In this document: positions 43,061 through 52,938 of the stretch, piece by piece
Layout of the letters: each line of letters opens with the position of its first letter
Position numbering within the stretch: the stretch's first letter is position 1
From: Polyporus tsugae
Taxonomy: Eukaryota > Basidiomycota > Agaricomycetes > Polyporales > Polyporaceae
DNA length: 64,000 nucleotides
Assembly: GCA_024305745.1 (NCBI GenBank)
Contig: JAHRBS010000009.1
Coordinates: forward strand, 558,001-622,000
Direction of reading: 5' to 3'
Notes under the pieces: generated by a model
What the model was told of the DNA's origin: nothing
Databases searched by the model: none
Seen by the model: the letters and a program-made list of their open reading frames with translations, nothing else
Position numbers and translations under genes: made by a program

Positions 43061-46047
43061 TCACGCTTGAGCTAGAATGTTCGAAGCCCGTCGGACCCTC
43101 AACATCTTCTCCTGTAAATCCAAAGCGTGAGCAACCATACATCCGACGCATGAACAGTTGAATGTACGCACATAAGCATCATCCTCCCACGGCTTGATCC
43201 CATACCCCCACATCTCCGTAGTGTCCTTCTCCGTGAACCCAAACTCGTTGAGCCGCCCAGGGTCCTCGTCCTCCGACTCGCACAGGTACCCGTCATCCTC
43301 GTAGAACCCCGAACCCACGATCGCGGAGCTTCCCGTTGTACGTCGCGATCGCCCACAGGTCCCTCCGCCATGGCATCGGCACAAATGCCTCCGCGAGGAT
43401 GCTCTCAGACACGCGTCCATCCCCGAGGTCGAGCGGCTCTATCGCAGTGGCAGCGTCGAACTCCGAGCGCAGACGATTGAGGCGCGCGGTATCGTTCCAC
43501 CACCCGCGTTCGGGGAGATACGTTGCGTCGTGCGCGTACACACACTTGCCCGCCGCGTCCAAGCGGCAGTGGCCGAGGAGCCAGTACACACAGACGTTCC
43601 TGCCTCTGCGTGTACGGTATCGTAGTCAGAGTGTGAAACAAGCTAGGAATTTTGACCACACTCACAGTTCGTCCCGAACGCTCTTCAAATCCGGGGCGTG
43701 CTTAGAGTAGCACGTCTTCCCGTTCCGACAGCCCGTGTCGCTCTTGTTGTGATACCTGCACGCCATGCCAGTACCTGGGTGCGTGAAATCCTCCGAGTCC
43801 GACTCGTCCTCGATTTTCAGCGCCCTCTCATGGTCGCGCCGAGAACGGAAGGACTTGTTCTCCATCCAGTCGGGGTCTTCGTCGAGACCGAGCACCGTTT
43901 CTCGTATTCCCACCTTTTCCGTGAGCGCGGACATGTTCATCTTGTCGATCGCAAGAAGCCACTCCAGATCTATGAACAGCATGTTAGCTGTGCGACGTGA
44001 AGTTCTAGCAGGGATTCCCCGCGATGCGCACCTGCGAGCGCGTCTTTGAACTTCTCAAGCCCCTTCCGCGCCAGGGACCTGCGATATAGCGCTTTGACGT
44101 GCTTGGGGTCATGTATGAGTGCGCGTGTCGCCGCGCTCTCGGCGACCTCCCACAGCTCCATCTTCAACAGGCACGCAGCGAGGTTGGACACATAGACCGG
44201 TTGTGGTCCAGCAAGCAAAGCCGCGGCGCGATACTTCTCTGCCGCCTCAGCCCATTTCTCCTGTTTGAACAAATCATTCCCCTGGATATCACATGTCAAG
44301 TTAGCTAAAGTCGTCGGACATCCTGCTCGAACACTCACCGCGTCCTTGAGCACGCCCGCTCGCTTACTCTTGTCCTCACGGACCTTCGCGCGTGCCTCCG
44401 CCCGCCTTGCCACCTCCGCCTCGCGCAGACGAGGGCCGCGCGACGGCACCGGAGGCGGAGCCGGCGCAGACAACGGGATCTCCTCCTCCGTCTCCATAAT
44501 CGCCTCTACCCTCCCATCCGGATGAACGCAGACCCCCGTCGAGTACGTCCTCACTCCCAAATCGCCCGGCCGGATCCTTACCCCGCACATCTCGAACACG
44601 AGCCGCGTCGAGCCCTGCTCCCCGTTCACGCCCCCGACGTACCCCAGGTGTCCCTGCCCGACGCGCGCGAGTACCGCGGGGCTCTCCTCGGCCATCTTGC
44701 CGGTGATGGGCTCCGGGGCGTACACGCGCGACTCGATGCGCGAGTCCGCGGTCGGAAGGTACACGGCGTGCTCGCGGGCCACGCTCTTCAAGTGTACGGC
44801 CTTCGCGCTGAGCGAGGGCAAGAGCGCGTCCTTGTCTAGCGGTGCGGGGATGCCGGAAGGGTTGAGCGCGGTCGTCGTGCGGTGGTAGGCACCCTTGTCC
44901 CACGGGACGCCCCAGCGCGCGAAGAAGGAGCGCAGCTCCCCCAGTTTGATCCGGTTGCTGAACTGCAGGGCGAGGACGACGGTCCCGCCAGCGCGTGCAT
45001 AGCTGACGAGGCTCGTGAGGATCTTGCTGTGCTTGGGCTTGGACAGAGCGGGGTCGGAGAGGATGATCGCGTCAGGGCGAGGGGTGGCGGAGATGGCTGC
45101 CCGGGCGGCGGCGGGTTGCTCGACTTCGGTGAGGTTCGCGGTCTGGCGGAGGGCTTGGTAGAATTGAGGGTAGAGTTCTTCCATGTGTCTATCTCTCTCG
45201 AGTGAGATGATGAGTATGTTGCGCTTCGGTGTATCAGCGCCGGCAGAGTTTGAAGCGCGAGGCGGCACGTCCTCCTCCACAATGGCCACACCTGTATGGA
45301 ACTGCGTAGTTGCCAATGAGCTCCAACAACCATTGAGATTGACGCAAAAACACATACCACTTCAGGAGCGCCGTCACCTGGAGCGACGGGTGCGCGAGAT
45401 CCGGGCCAGAAGCACATGGCGAGCATCACGCTCGTCGTTACAGGCTCTGGGCTGAAGTGCCCCAGATATCCGACGCGACCGCGTCCAATCTTCGCGAATG
45501 CGGCGAAAGTTTCGTAAGTCTTGTTATATGAGGGCTGGCCATGTTCGAGCTTCTTGGCAGTGCTAGGGTTGACGTAGACAGCGTCCTCGAGCGCGACGTT
45601 GTCGATACGAGTCGACTTCACCATACACTTCTTGACAAGCTCCTTGGTACCGATGCCCTTAACGCGTGGGTTGACCGCATGGCTGCCGCTGGTGTGTGCG
45701 CATACACTCCATGGTAAGCCCCAGACGTTCTTGAACATCGCCTTGAGGTCCGGATAGAGGACATTCGAGCTGAATATCCCTGAGTAGACCACTGTTCCTC
45801 CTACTCTGGCATATTCTACCAGCCGCGGGAGGAGCTCGTGGTTTTCCGGGTACGTCACGGCAGCATCGACTACGATGACTGCGTGGGGGCGCGTGGTACT
45901 GGTGAGATAGCGACGCGCCTGGGTAAGGGTCTTCGCCTTGCAAACCACGCCTTTCTGAGCGAGTGCCGGAAGGATGTCCGGGTTGATTTCGTCTAGGATC
46001 GTCGAGGATTGAAGACAAAGAACGACGATGAGAGGTTTAGCAGCCAT
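43061..46047 (-). CDS. G5: double Rossmann-like/TPR/double CCCH protein, frameshift near the 3' end
   Basis: Minus-strand exons 46047-45358, 45301-44339, 44281-44032, 43969-43666, 43605-43172 and 43111-43061. This is the closest paralogue of G2: the same domain order, a fused 250-nt TPR exon, a related first intron, finger 1 C-X7-C-X5-C-X3-H and finger 2 C-X7-C-X7-C-X3-H. In the last long exon the frame changes by one base near 43310-43325, after ATYNGKL and before the acidic tail (ESEDEDPGRLNEFGF, MWGYGIKPWEDDAY). As written, the protein ends about 15 residues past that point. The tail and last exon (EKMLRVRRASNILAQA) remain well conserved in the other frame, so the lesion is recent or a sequence error. 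Function unknown. Confidence 0.68.
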
Positions 46048-46893
46048 GGGTGGTTGTCTGTATGTGGGTACCTAAAAGAAGCTAGTCAGCATACTGAGGA
46101 ACGTTGGAAGGCCCAATATGAGGAGGTCATGCGCTTGTAAAGCTAGCAGCAAATTCATCCTGCTACAGTTGTAACCATTTCCTCGGCCAGTGCCCGAGGC
46201 TCGAGGCTCGAGGCTGTGATCTTTTCGCACATGATGCGGCGACTTGGGCGCGACCTACGGTGTAGGTTTGTGCGAGAAAGAACGCTCAAGCGCACGCATA
46301 TAAAATTTCCCTTTGCAGGGGGAACACTTGGAGCCACTGCAGATAATCCGGTTACCTTGAAGGTTACTCACCACTGACGTCCTGAGCGTGCTTTTGAACG
46401 ATATGTTCTGGCTCGTACCTAAATATACAGTGTAGGTCGCTACTTGATGCCTCATTCACAGACGACATACCCGATAATCCTACGACTCAGCGCAGCGGAT
46501 GGGAGAACAAGGCAAAGTCGCGATGGTGGCGCTCGAGTCGCAGCATGCCAGTGGCCACGTGATCGCACCATCGAAGTTAATCGGCGACGAAAAACCACCT
46601 GAGTCCGACTTGAGACCCTTCCCTTTAAATGCAACCTCTTGAATATTCTGCGCCCGACACACTGCGTTCATTTTATTTGAAGACAGGCCTCTCATTAAGC
46701 ATTATCGATATCAGCTGAGTAACATCGAGATACGGCGGCAATGTGTCGAGGTCCTCACTGGCAGCGGCATTCAAACTCAGACAAAAGAAAGTCTTTCAAA
46801 GCCACCAAACCTCTCTAGCTATCGCCGTAGAACGCTGCTATCTGTAGGACCCATCGACCACCACCGTTCGTCGCTGCGCTCCAACATTCCCTC
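46048..46893. other. Divergent intergenic between G5 and the APH-like kinase
   Basis: It should contain both promoters. A TATAAAA-like motif lies on the plus strand near 46299. No gene supported. Confidence 0.45.
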
Positions 46894-47814
46894 ATGGAAC
46901 ACGTTTCTCCGAACGACACCTCTCTCGCAATGATGCCAAACCCTCTCAGTTCTCTATCTAAGAATGAAGTCCCCAACCGCGCTCTTGTGGACGCCCTCCT
47001 CCTCAAAGCCGGTGAAGATTATCCTCGGATGAGAGGCAATATCAAAAGGCTCGCGTCTCATCTCGTCCTCAAGTCCACGCCTCTCTACCGGTCGCGTGTG
47101 GAGGCGGAAGCAACGCGTTTCATTGCCGAACACTGCCCCTCCATCCCTGTACCCCGTCTGCACCATTACTGGGAAGAAGGCGACGAAGGACACCTCGTTA
47201 TGGACTACGTCGAGGGAGAACCCTTTCAACGCGCTCGACATCAGCTCTCTTCTGCGCAACGCGAGACCGTCATGAAGCAGCTCGCCGGATACGTCGAAGA
47301 CCTCCGCCGCATTCCCCAACCACCGCCACTTGGCACGCGCGAGCTCCCCGAACGGAACTGGATCGGCTCGCCTCTTGGTCGTGCGATGACGGACTTCTCG
47401 ATGACCCAAATGGACGAGCCGCTCGGTCCTTTCGCTAACCAGAGCGATTTCAATGACTGGAAGGTATCGCGATACAAGAAGTTCGGAGACGTCCGTGCGC
47501 AACGCATCGCTGAGATGCGACGCGCTATGCCCGACAACCACGCCGTCGTCTTCACTCATGGGGACATCAACCGCAAGAATGTCCTTGTGCGAGTCAAGGG
47601 CGATGGGCCAGAAGACGCGGAAGTTACAGCGCTGCTCGATTGGGAGCAGGCTGGGTGGCGCCCGGTGTTTTGGGAGAGCTTCAAGTGGCGGTGGGAGGGT
47701 TCGACTTCGGAGGAGTGGAACGATTTCGCACTGCAGTACCTGAGCCCTGGGTACGAGGCTGACGTCGCGCTTGAAGAGGAGCTGCAGCAGATTTCAAGTT
47801 ATTTCACGCCGTAG
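46894..47814 (+). CDS. APH-like (aminoglycoside phosphotransferase-fold) kinase
   Basis: An intronless ORF of 306 residues. The kinase-like fold of the APH family is shown by the N-terminal KRLASHLVLKS strand, the hinge HLVMDYVEG, the catalytic loop FTHGDINRKNVLV (Asp as general base, Asn for metal) and LLDWEQAGWRPVFWE (metal-binding Asp). Fungal members are numerous and phosphorylate small molecules or have unknown substrates; the name does not imply drug resistance. All expected residues are present. It converges tail to tail with a DUF6540-like gene 165 bp downstream. The same pair recurs in mirror order at 58.1-59.7 kb, where this gene's partner is broken. Confidence 0.85.
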   Translation: MEHVSPNDTSLAMMPNPLSSLSKNEVPNRALVDALLLKAGEDYPRMRGNIKRLASHLVLKSTPLYRSRVEAEATRFIAEHCPSIPVPRLHHYWEEGDEGHLVMDYVEGEPFQRARHQLSSAQRETVMKQLAGYVEDLRRIPQPPPLGTRELPERNWIGSPLGRAMTDFSMTQMDEPLGPFANQSDFNDWKVSRYKKFGDVRAQRIAEMRRAMPDNHAVVFTHGDINRKNVLVRVKGDGPEDAEVTALLDWEQAGWRPVFWESFKWRWEGSTSEEWNDFALQYLSPGYEADVALEEELQQISSYFTP

Positions 47815-47979
47815 TATTAAGTCAAACATCGTCATGTCTTATATACTGTGCCTATCCGATTACTTCAACGTGTTTATGCCCTAGATTACAGGATGAACAA
47901 GACAGGATTCCTGTGCACCAACGGTATCTCTAGAACACTTTGAGGAAAACCAAATCCACAGGGACTGCGACGTCCACCC

Positions 47980-48444
47980 TTAGCGCATCACCCCGTCGAA
48001 GAAGTGGTCCTGAAGCGTTTCGCACAAGTCCCACTGCCTTCCCATAGCATCCCGCAACCACGCCATGGTTACGCCGCGCTTGACCGTCACCTTCTCCGGG
48101 TGGTCCGCCAACGCCCGAATCGCGTCCACCGTCCACGCCTGGCAGTTCCAGTTGGGGTTGTTCCTGATGATCGGGACCTTGCTCAGCTTGTCCTCCAGCC
48201 AGCCGTTCGCGACGAAGTCCTCCGAGATCTCGGCGACCTTGACTCCCCCCATGAGCTTGGTCGAGCGCAGGAGATCGCGGACGACGCCCGACTCGAACCC
48301 ATAGCTGTCCGTGTTGCCGACGATGTGGTAGCGCATGGCTTGTCGACTTCCGGGCACGAATGCGACCAGGGACCAGTAGATGTAAGGATACTTGAATGGA
48401 GGGATCTCGTACTGAGCGACGGCGATGGTGATTGTGCGTGCCAT
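47980..48444 (-). CDS. DUF6540-like small protein 1
   Basis: An intronless ORF of 154 residues beginning MARTITIAVAQYEIPPF. It shares with two paralogues in the window the patterns PYIYWSLVAFVPG, YHIVGNTD, GGVKVAEI and NWNCQAWTVDAIRAL. The CQAW segment resembles fungal DUF6540 proteins; that assignment is from memory of the family pattern and is moderate. The conserved Cys could belong to a papain-like fold, but in this copy the His of the paralogues (PHIHW) is Tyr. No signal peptide or membrane segment is seen. A TATA box lies 98 bp before the start codon. Confidence 0.75.
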   Translation of the reverse strand: MARTITIAVAQYEIPPFKYPYIYWSLVAFVPGSRQAMRYHIVGNTDSYGFESGVVRDLLRSTKLMGGVKVAEISEDFVANGWLEDKLSKVPIIRNNPNWNCQAWTVDAIRALADHPEKVTVKRGVTMAWLRDAMGRQWDLCETLQDHFFDGVMR

Positions 48445-50167
48445 GGGAGGAGTTTGGGAAGAAGGTGGTTATGAGAAGGGGACGCGAGTGCGAGCTGAAG
48501 ATGAAGACGTACCGTTCACTGAGTCCTCCCGACCTTTTTATACAACCTCGTGCTGAAGGTGCCGGTGAGACCCCACCCATGGCCAGCCGGGGGGGATAAA
48601 GGATGTGTACTTTGGCACAATGAACGCCCGAGTCCACAGCCAGGTGATCGAACGAAGGGCTTTGAGAAAGATGATAACCGACAAGCGTCAAGTTCACCTA
48701 CCAACGCTTTATTACAGTCCCGATTTGGTGCGGAGTCAACGTTGCGAGGCGGCCGCGTGTACGTTCTGCCATTAAGGTGCGGTTTCGTCGTCAACATCAC
48801 TCGAAGCAGCCGTACAGGTTCGAGACTTACTGTGCTGTTGCAGCTCTAGTCGTGCCGAATAACCAAATCTAGCAGGAGTCGTTTTCGACGGAGCATCCCC
48901 TACAGGTCCCTTTCCATCCAACCAGACCCGACGTAGTAGGTGTCGACCTCGTACGTTTTAGCATTGTCTTGGTGCTTCCAGGTCACGGTGAGGCAGTCGG
49001 GACGCCCGTCGCTCAAGAATGCGTCGGTGTCTGCGTTGGCCCACAGCTGGGGAACGTGCCGTTTGGATCTCCCCAGCGAGAACGTATCGAGTGCGATATG
49101 GCCCCTCTGCCACGCTTCGCCGTAAATTCCATGCGAAAGCACTGTGAGACTAGTAATCTTCATGAGCATTAGGTTCTCAGCGACGACCCGGCGGGACGTG
49201 GGTTATGTTAGTAATAGAAGATGGGATATAGCTGGACCTCCGAAGCGGGACCCTTCATACGCTCGCAGAGTCCATTCCTGGAGCGAAAGATGTGTTCCGG
49301 GATTGCCCACTCACCTTTGTATTCAGTGCGGCTAGAGAGGGGTCTGACGATGAAGGGCCGCAGAACCGCGAACGACGATACAGCAGGCGTACGTTTCAAT
49401 CGGCTTGCCTAAAGCAGGACGGTTATCCCAGGGAACTGCCAGTGAGGTATCGATAAACGCATTTACTACGTACGGCACCTTTGTTGGCCAACTTGCGCAT
49501 ACCTGTCCGGAATCGTTCCTATGATGCGGCGACGGGTTTTCATGGTATTAGAGTTGCCATAAAGCACGTCGAGGAGACGAGACTGCCGCAACGTCAACAT
49601 TGATAGAACCATGCGAAAAAGTAAGAGAAAGATAAAATGAGGAATTAACGAGCCTAGGCTAGCCAGTTCCTCAGCCATGGACTAGTAAGCCCAAAATGAG
49701 CTCACGAGTGGCACGACTTGAGATGGGGAAATCGAAGACCATAAAACAGGGAAATGATGTCGGAAGACGTCGCCGTCCGGGCGACAACGAGAGGAAGGGA
49801 TTGGGAAGGGATGCGCCCCGCCTCACCAGTGGCGGTGCGCAAACCGGATCCGGAGTCCGGACCATCCCAGTAATCATACAAGGCGTCTAAATGCCAACTT
49901 AGAACTCAGTGTTCGTCCCCGGCGATGTTGTCCATCTCATCGCATTGTTTCAAAATATTATTAACTCTTACGGGTACGACATCGTATCTCACATTGACAT
50001 TATATTCGTGTTGAACTGATGCTTGTGGACGATATGGTGGTAATACAAGCTGATGTCTTTGCGGTGCTACCCAAAAACGACGGGGCCGGAAGCATGAAGG
50101 GAGAAGATCCAGAGACAATGAGACCAAATCAACGCGTGGCAGCAAGCACCGCAACATCCACCGCCCT
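48445..50167. other. Intergenic with possible minus-strand coding fragments
   Basis: The first ~450 bp are the upstream region of DUF6540-like gene 1, similar to that of gene 2. Minus-strand open stretches at 48900-49169 (ending YYVGSGWMERDL) and 49208-49399 (YKGEWAIPEHIFRSRNG) have a protein-like composition and might be exons of one small gene, but no splice joins or family could be confirmed. 49400-50167 shows nothing recognisable. Confidence 0.3.
48534..48542 (-). promoter_or_regulatory. TATA box of DUF6540-like gene 1
   Basis: On the minus strand it reads TATAAAAAG, 98 bp upstream of the ATG. Similar boxes precede both paralogues. Confidence 0.55.
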
Positions 50168-50632
50168 TCAGCGCATCGCTCGGTCGAAGAAATGATCCTC
50201 CCCAAACTCGCACAAGTCCCACTGTTCCTGCAGAACCTCCCTCAACCACGTCATCGTCGCGTCTTGCCGCACCGTCACTTTCCCCGGATGCTCCGCCAAC
50301 GCCCTGATCGCGTTGACCGTCCACGCCTGGCAGTGCCAGTTGCGGTCGTTCCTGACGATCGGGATGCCTCGCAACGTGCGCTCCAGCCAGCCGTTCGTGA
50401 TGTTCTCCTCCAGGATCTCACCGACCTTCGCGCCGCCCATAAGTTGCGTCGAGGACAGGAGGTTGTGCGTGCCGCTCGCATCGAACTGGTACGTGTCGGT
50501 GTTGCCGAGGACTTGGTAGCGCGTCGCGTGGCTCCTGCCCGGGACGAAGGCGACGAGGGCCCAGTGGATGTGCGGGTATTTGAAGGGCGGAATCTCGTAC
50601 TGCGCGACCGCGAGGGTAAAAGTGCGTGACAT
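50168..50632 (-). CDS. DUF6540-like small protein 2
   Basis: An intronless ORF of 154 residues, MSRTFTLAVAQYEIPPF, closely related to gene 1 along its full length and sharing its C-terminus (EQWDLCEFGEDHFFDRAMR). The start at 50632 was chosen by alignment with gene 1; the open frame continues upstream but is unrelated there. Conserved His (PHIHWALVAF) and Cys (HCQAWTVNAI) could form a catalytic pair in an NlpC/P60- or LRAT-like fold, which is inference only. It is a direct tandem duplicate of gene 1, including upstream DNA. A TATA box lies about 110 bp upstream. Confidence 0.77.
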   Translation of the reverse strand: MSRTFTLAVAQYEIPPFKYPHIHWALVAFVPGRSHATRYQVLGNTDTYQFDASGTHNLLSSTQLMGGAKVGEILEENITNGWLERTLRGIPIVRNDRNWHCQAWTVNAIRALAEHPGKVTVRQDATMTWLREVLQEQWDLCEFGEDHFFDRAMR

Positions 50633-52176
50633 GGTGAATTCGACTCGGGCACGGTGGTTATGAGATGGGGGCGCGATATGGAGGGCGAGACGAAGATGAG
50701 GCAATATACCGTCATCGATATCCTTCTGGCCGCTCTCTTTTATACCGTAGCTCACGCGGGAGGTGCCGGCGGAGAGGCCAATGCCAACATGGCCAGCGAG
50801 CGGGACAAAGGATCTAGTTTGGGACACAATGAATGTCTGAGATCTGAGCCCGCAGCCATGTCACATCGAACGAAAGCCCCAGAAAAAAATGAATAGCCGA
50901 CGAGCGTCAACCTTCCGCGAACGAATGCTTTGTCGCAGTCCCGTTTTGGTGCTACTATTCCTCAGCCGGTTTTGCAACTGAAAGTACGAATTGGTGCAAA
51001 ACCGCTTGAGGGATAGTACGCCAATGCCACTACGAGGGGGCTGCGTGTATGCTCTGCGATTAAGCAAGAGTCCGGTGGTCAATAGCATTCGGAGTCACTA
51101 TATCAGGCAGACTTAGTACGATGCTGCTCCGAGTCCGAGTTCGTGGTCGTGTCGAGAAGCCAAAACTGGCAGGAGTCATTGTCGATGGGTCGTCAGATCA
51201 TTGTTCAGGCTTCCAAGTTTATCCAGATGGAACCGATGCACTTAGAGCCGATCTCGTTGACCTCAATCCCACCTGAATGTAAAGGCATATTCCTCAACGA
51301 GTCTCGCGGGGGAGAAATACGGTGTGTTATGGCCTATGGGCCTAATGGGAAGGCAACGACGCCAGAAACAGAGGCATCGAAGAAACGCTGGTACGACACC
51401 TTCGTCGCCTAGTAACTAGGGGCCCCAGACTGCGCGAAATCGCTCCCTTCGCTGAGACGTTCATCCTTCAAGAAGTGGCGCAAAGTGCGTAAAGTGGACT
51501 GCAACATAAGCATTGGAGTAAGGAGCAACGTGCGAAATGTCAGACAGGTTGTCACTGACAGAGGTACCGCGGTATTCCGATTGTCGTAACGCCTTTTCGT
51601 CTCGTCTCGCCGATCCTGATGGAGCTTTTCACCGTAGGGCACTCTGATATAACGTTCTGTCAGACACACAAACTCAGCAACAACCGGGGGGCAAGTTCTA
51701 GTCGGAAGGACACCCAACTTTCATAAGATGAGCCGTCATTTAGTCGTCGACATCCCGGGCGAAGGGGGACCGGCGACTACTCAGGTCAGCGCCGGGGATC
51801 GTCGTGAAGCCAAAGACATCGACGTCGACGGTCGTCAAGCGGAGCACCAGGCACATTCTAGATGGCAGAGGCAGGAAAGTATGCTAGATTGATGTGCGAA
51901 AGTACAGTTTCGTTCGGGATTAGGGGTAACCGCGGGGACGACGATCCAATTACTTCCGACGACCGAAGCTTATATGGCGGGTCGGAGAACGACGACGACT
52001 CGATGACTAAACGGGAAGCATTGTCCTAAGCTCCGAATATTTGGGGAGAGCGGGGGGCGCGTGGTACGATAGATGCGGCGCAATAAATATGCTTGTGTGA
52101 AGGGCGTCAGAGGCGTCTCTTTGTGTAGCATATTGGGAGCAGGCGTACCGGTCGTGTCCTTGCGAATCGAAACCGT
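50633..52176. other. Intergenic; left part is a duplicate of the gene 1 upstream region
   Basis: 50633-51190 resembles 48445-48895 in patches, for example GCAGGAGTCATTGTCGATGG near 51170 versus GCAGGAGTCGTTTTCGACGG near 48872. A plus-strand open stretch at 51143-51412 (IFLNESRGGEIRCVMAYGP) is unassigned. Nothing recognised in 51420-52176. Confidence 0.4.
50737..50744 (-). promoter_or_regulatory. TATA box of DUF6540-like gene 2
   Basis: Reads TATAAAAG on the minus strand, about 112 bp upstream of the ATG at 50632. Confidence 0.55.
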
Positions 52177-52938
52177 CTAAAGCAAGTAAGGAAGCAGTTT
52201 ACACCTCACTTTCCCAGCGTAGTCCTCCCACGTGGCCCCGAACTGCTCCGCCAGCTGCCCGTCTTCCACTCTGCACCGTTTGTACAGCGAGTACGCGGTG
52301 AAGAGCGAGCCGTACCGCCAGATGTAGATGAAGACGATGAAGGGGGTATGCGCGATGCCGCAGTGCGGGACGTAACCCTCCGCGCCGAACTGCATCAGCT
52401 GCTCGCCCAGGAGGATGAAGAGTACGCCGGTATACGAGGGGTGCCGCACGTACGCGTACGGGCCCCAGGTGATGAGGGTGTGGTCGTTCTTGATGGTGAC
52501 CTCGTAGGTGAAGAGGGTGCCGAGCGCGCGGAACGACCACAGCCGGAAGAGCGCACCGGCGAAAACGATGGCGACTCCCACGAGGAACCTAGGGGGCATG
52601 TCGAAGAGTGGGTTAAGCTTCGTAGGGCTCGCAGGACATAGCAAGGGTGCGACGGCCGGGATCTTGTCATGGGAGAGTAGGATGACGGATTGGCTCAAGG
52701 ACGGAGAGACGATGACGAACTGAACAGGGACGACGTCTTAGCTCAGTAGCATTCGCGACGAAGAGATGGTACGTACGCATGCAGTGTAGGCCAGAGAACG
52801 AACGAGGTATTCGAATAACTGCCCGGTATAGAGTTTCTGCGTCCTCTCTGACGCCCTCTTCGGGGGGAGGAGCGCAGCGAAGGAGAGAATAGCGGAGCTG
52901 GTGAGGAGGAACGACTTGAGGTAAATATCGAGCATCAT
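52177..52938 (-). CDS. Isoprenylcysteine carboxyl methyltransferase (ICMT)-like membrane protein
   Basis: Minus-strand exons 52938-52777 and 52719-52177 join in frame (intron GTACGT..TTCAG, 57 nt) to about 234 residues. The N-terminus has a hydrophobic segment (LKSFLLTSSAILSFAALL), and others follow (FLVGVAIVFAGALFRLWSF, TGVLFILLGEQLM, FIVFIYIWRY). The ICMT signature WGPYAYVRHPSYTG is present, as is the C-terminal pattern with RVEDGQLAEQFGATWEDY. ICMT enzymes methylate the prenylated C-terminal Cys of CaaX proteins in the ER membrane, using S-adenosylmethionine. Agaricomycetes carry many ICMT-like paralogues, so this need not be the housekeeping Ste14. Confidence 0.8.

Noticed and set aside
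46894..47814. Reading the APH-like gene as a drug-resistance gene
   Set aside because: Fungal APH-fold kinases are numerous and not tied to aminoglycoside resistance; the context is tandem duplication.
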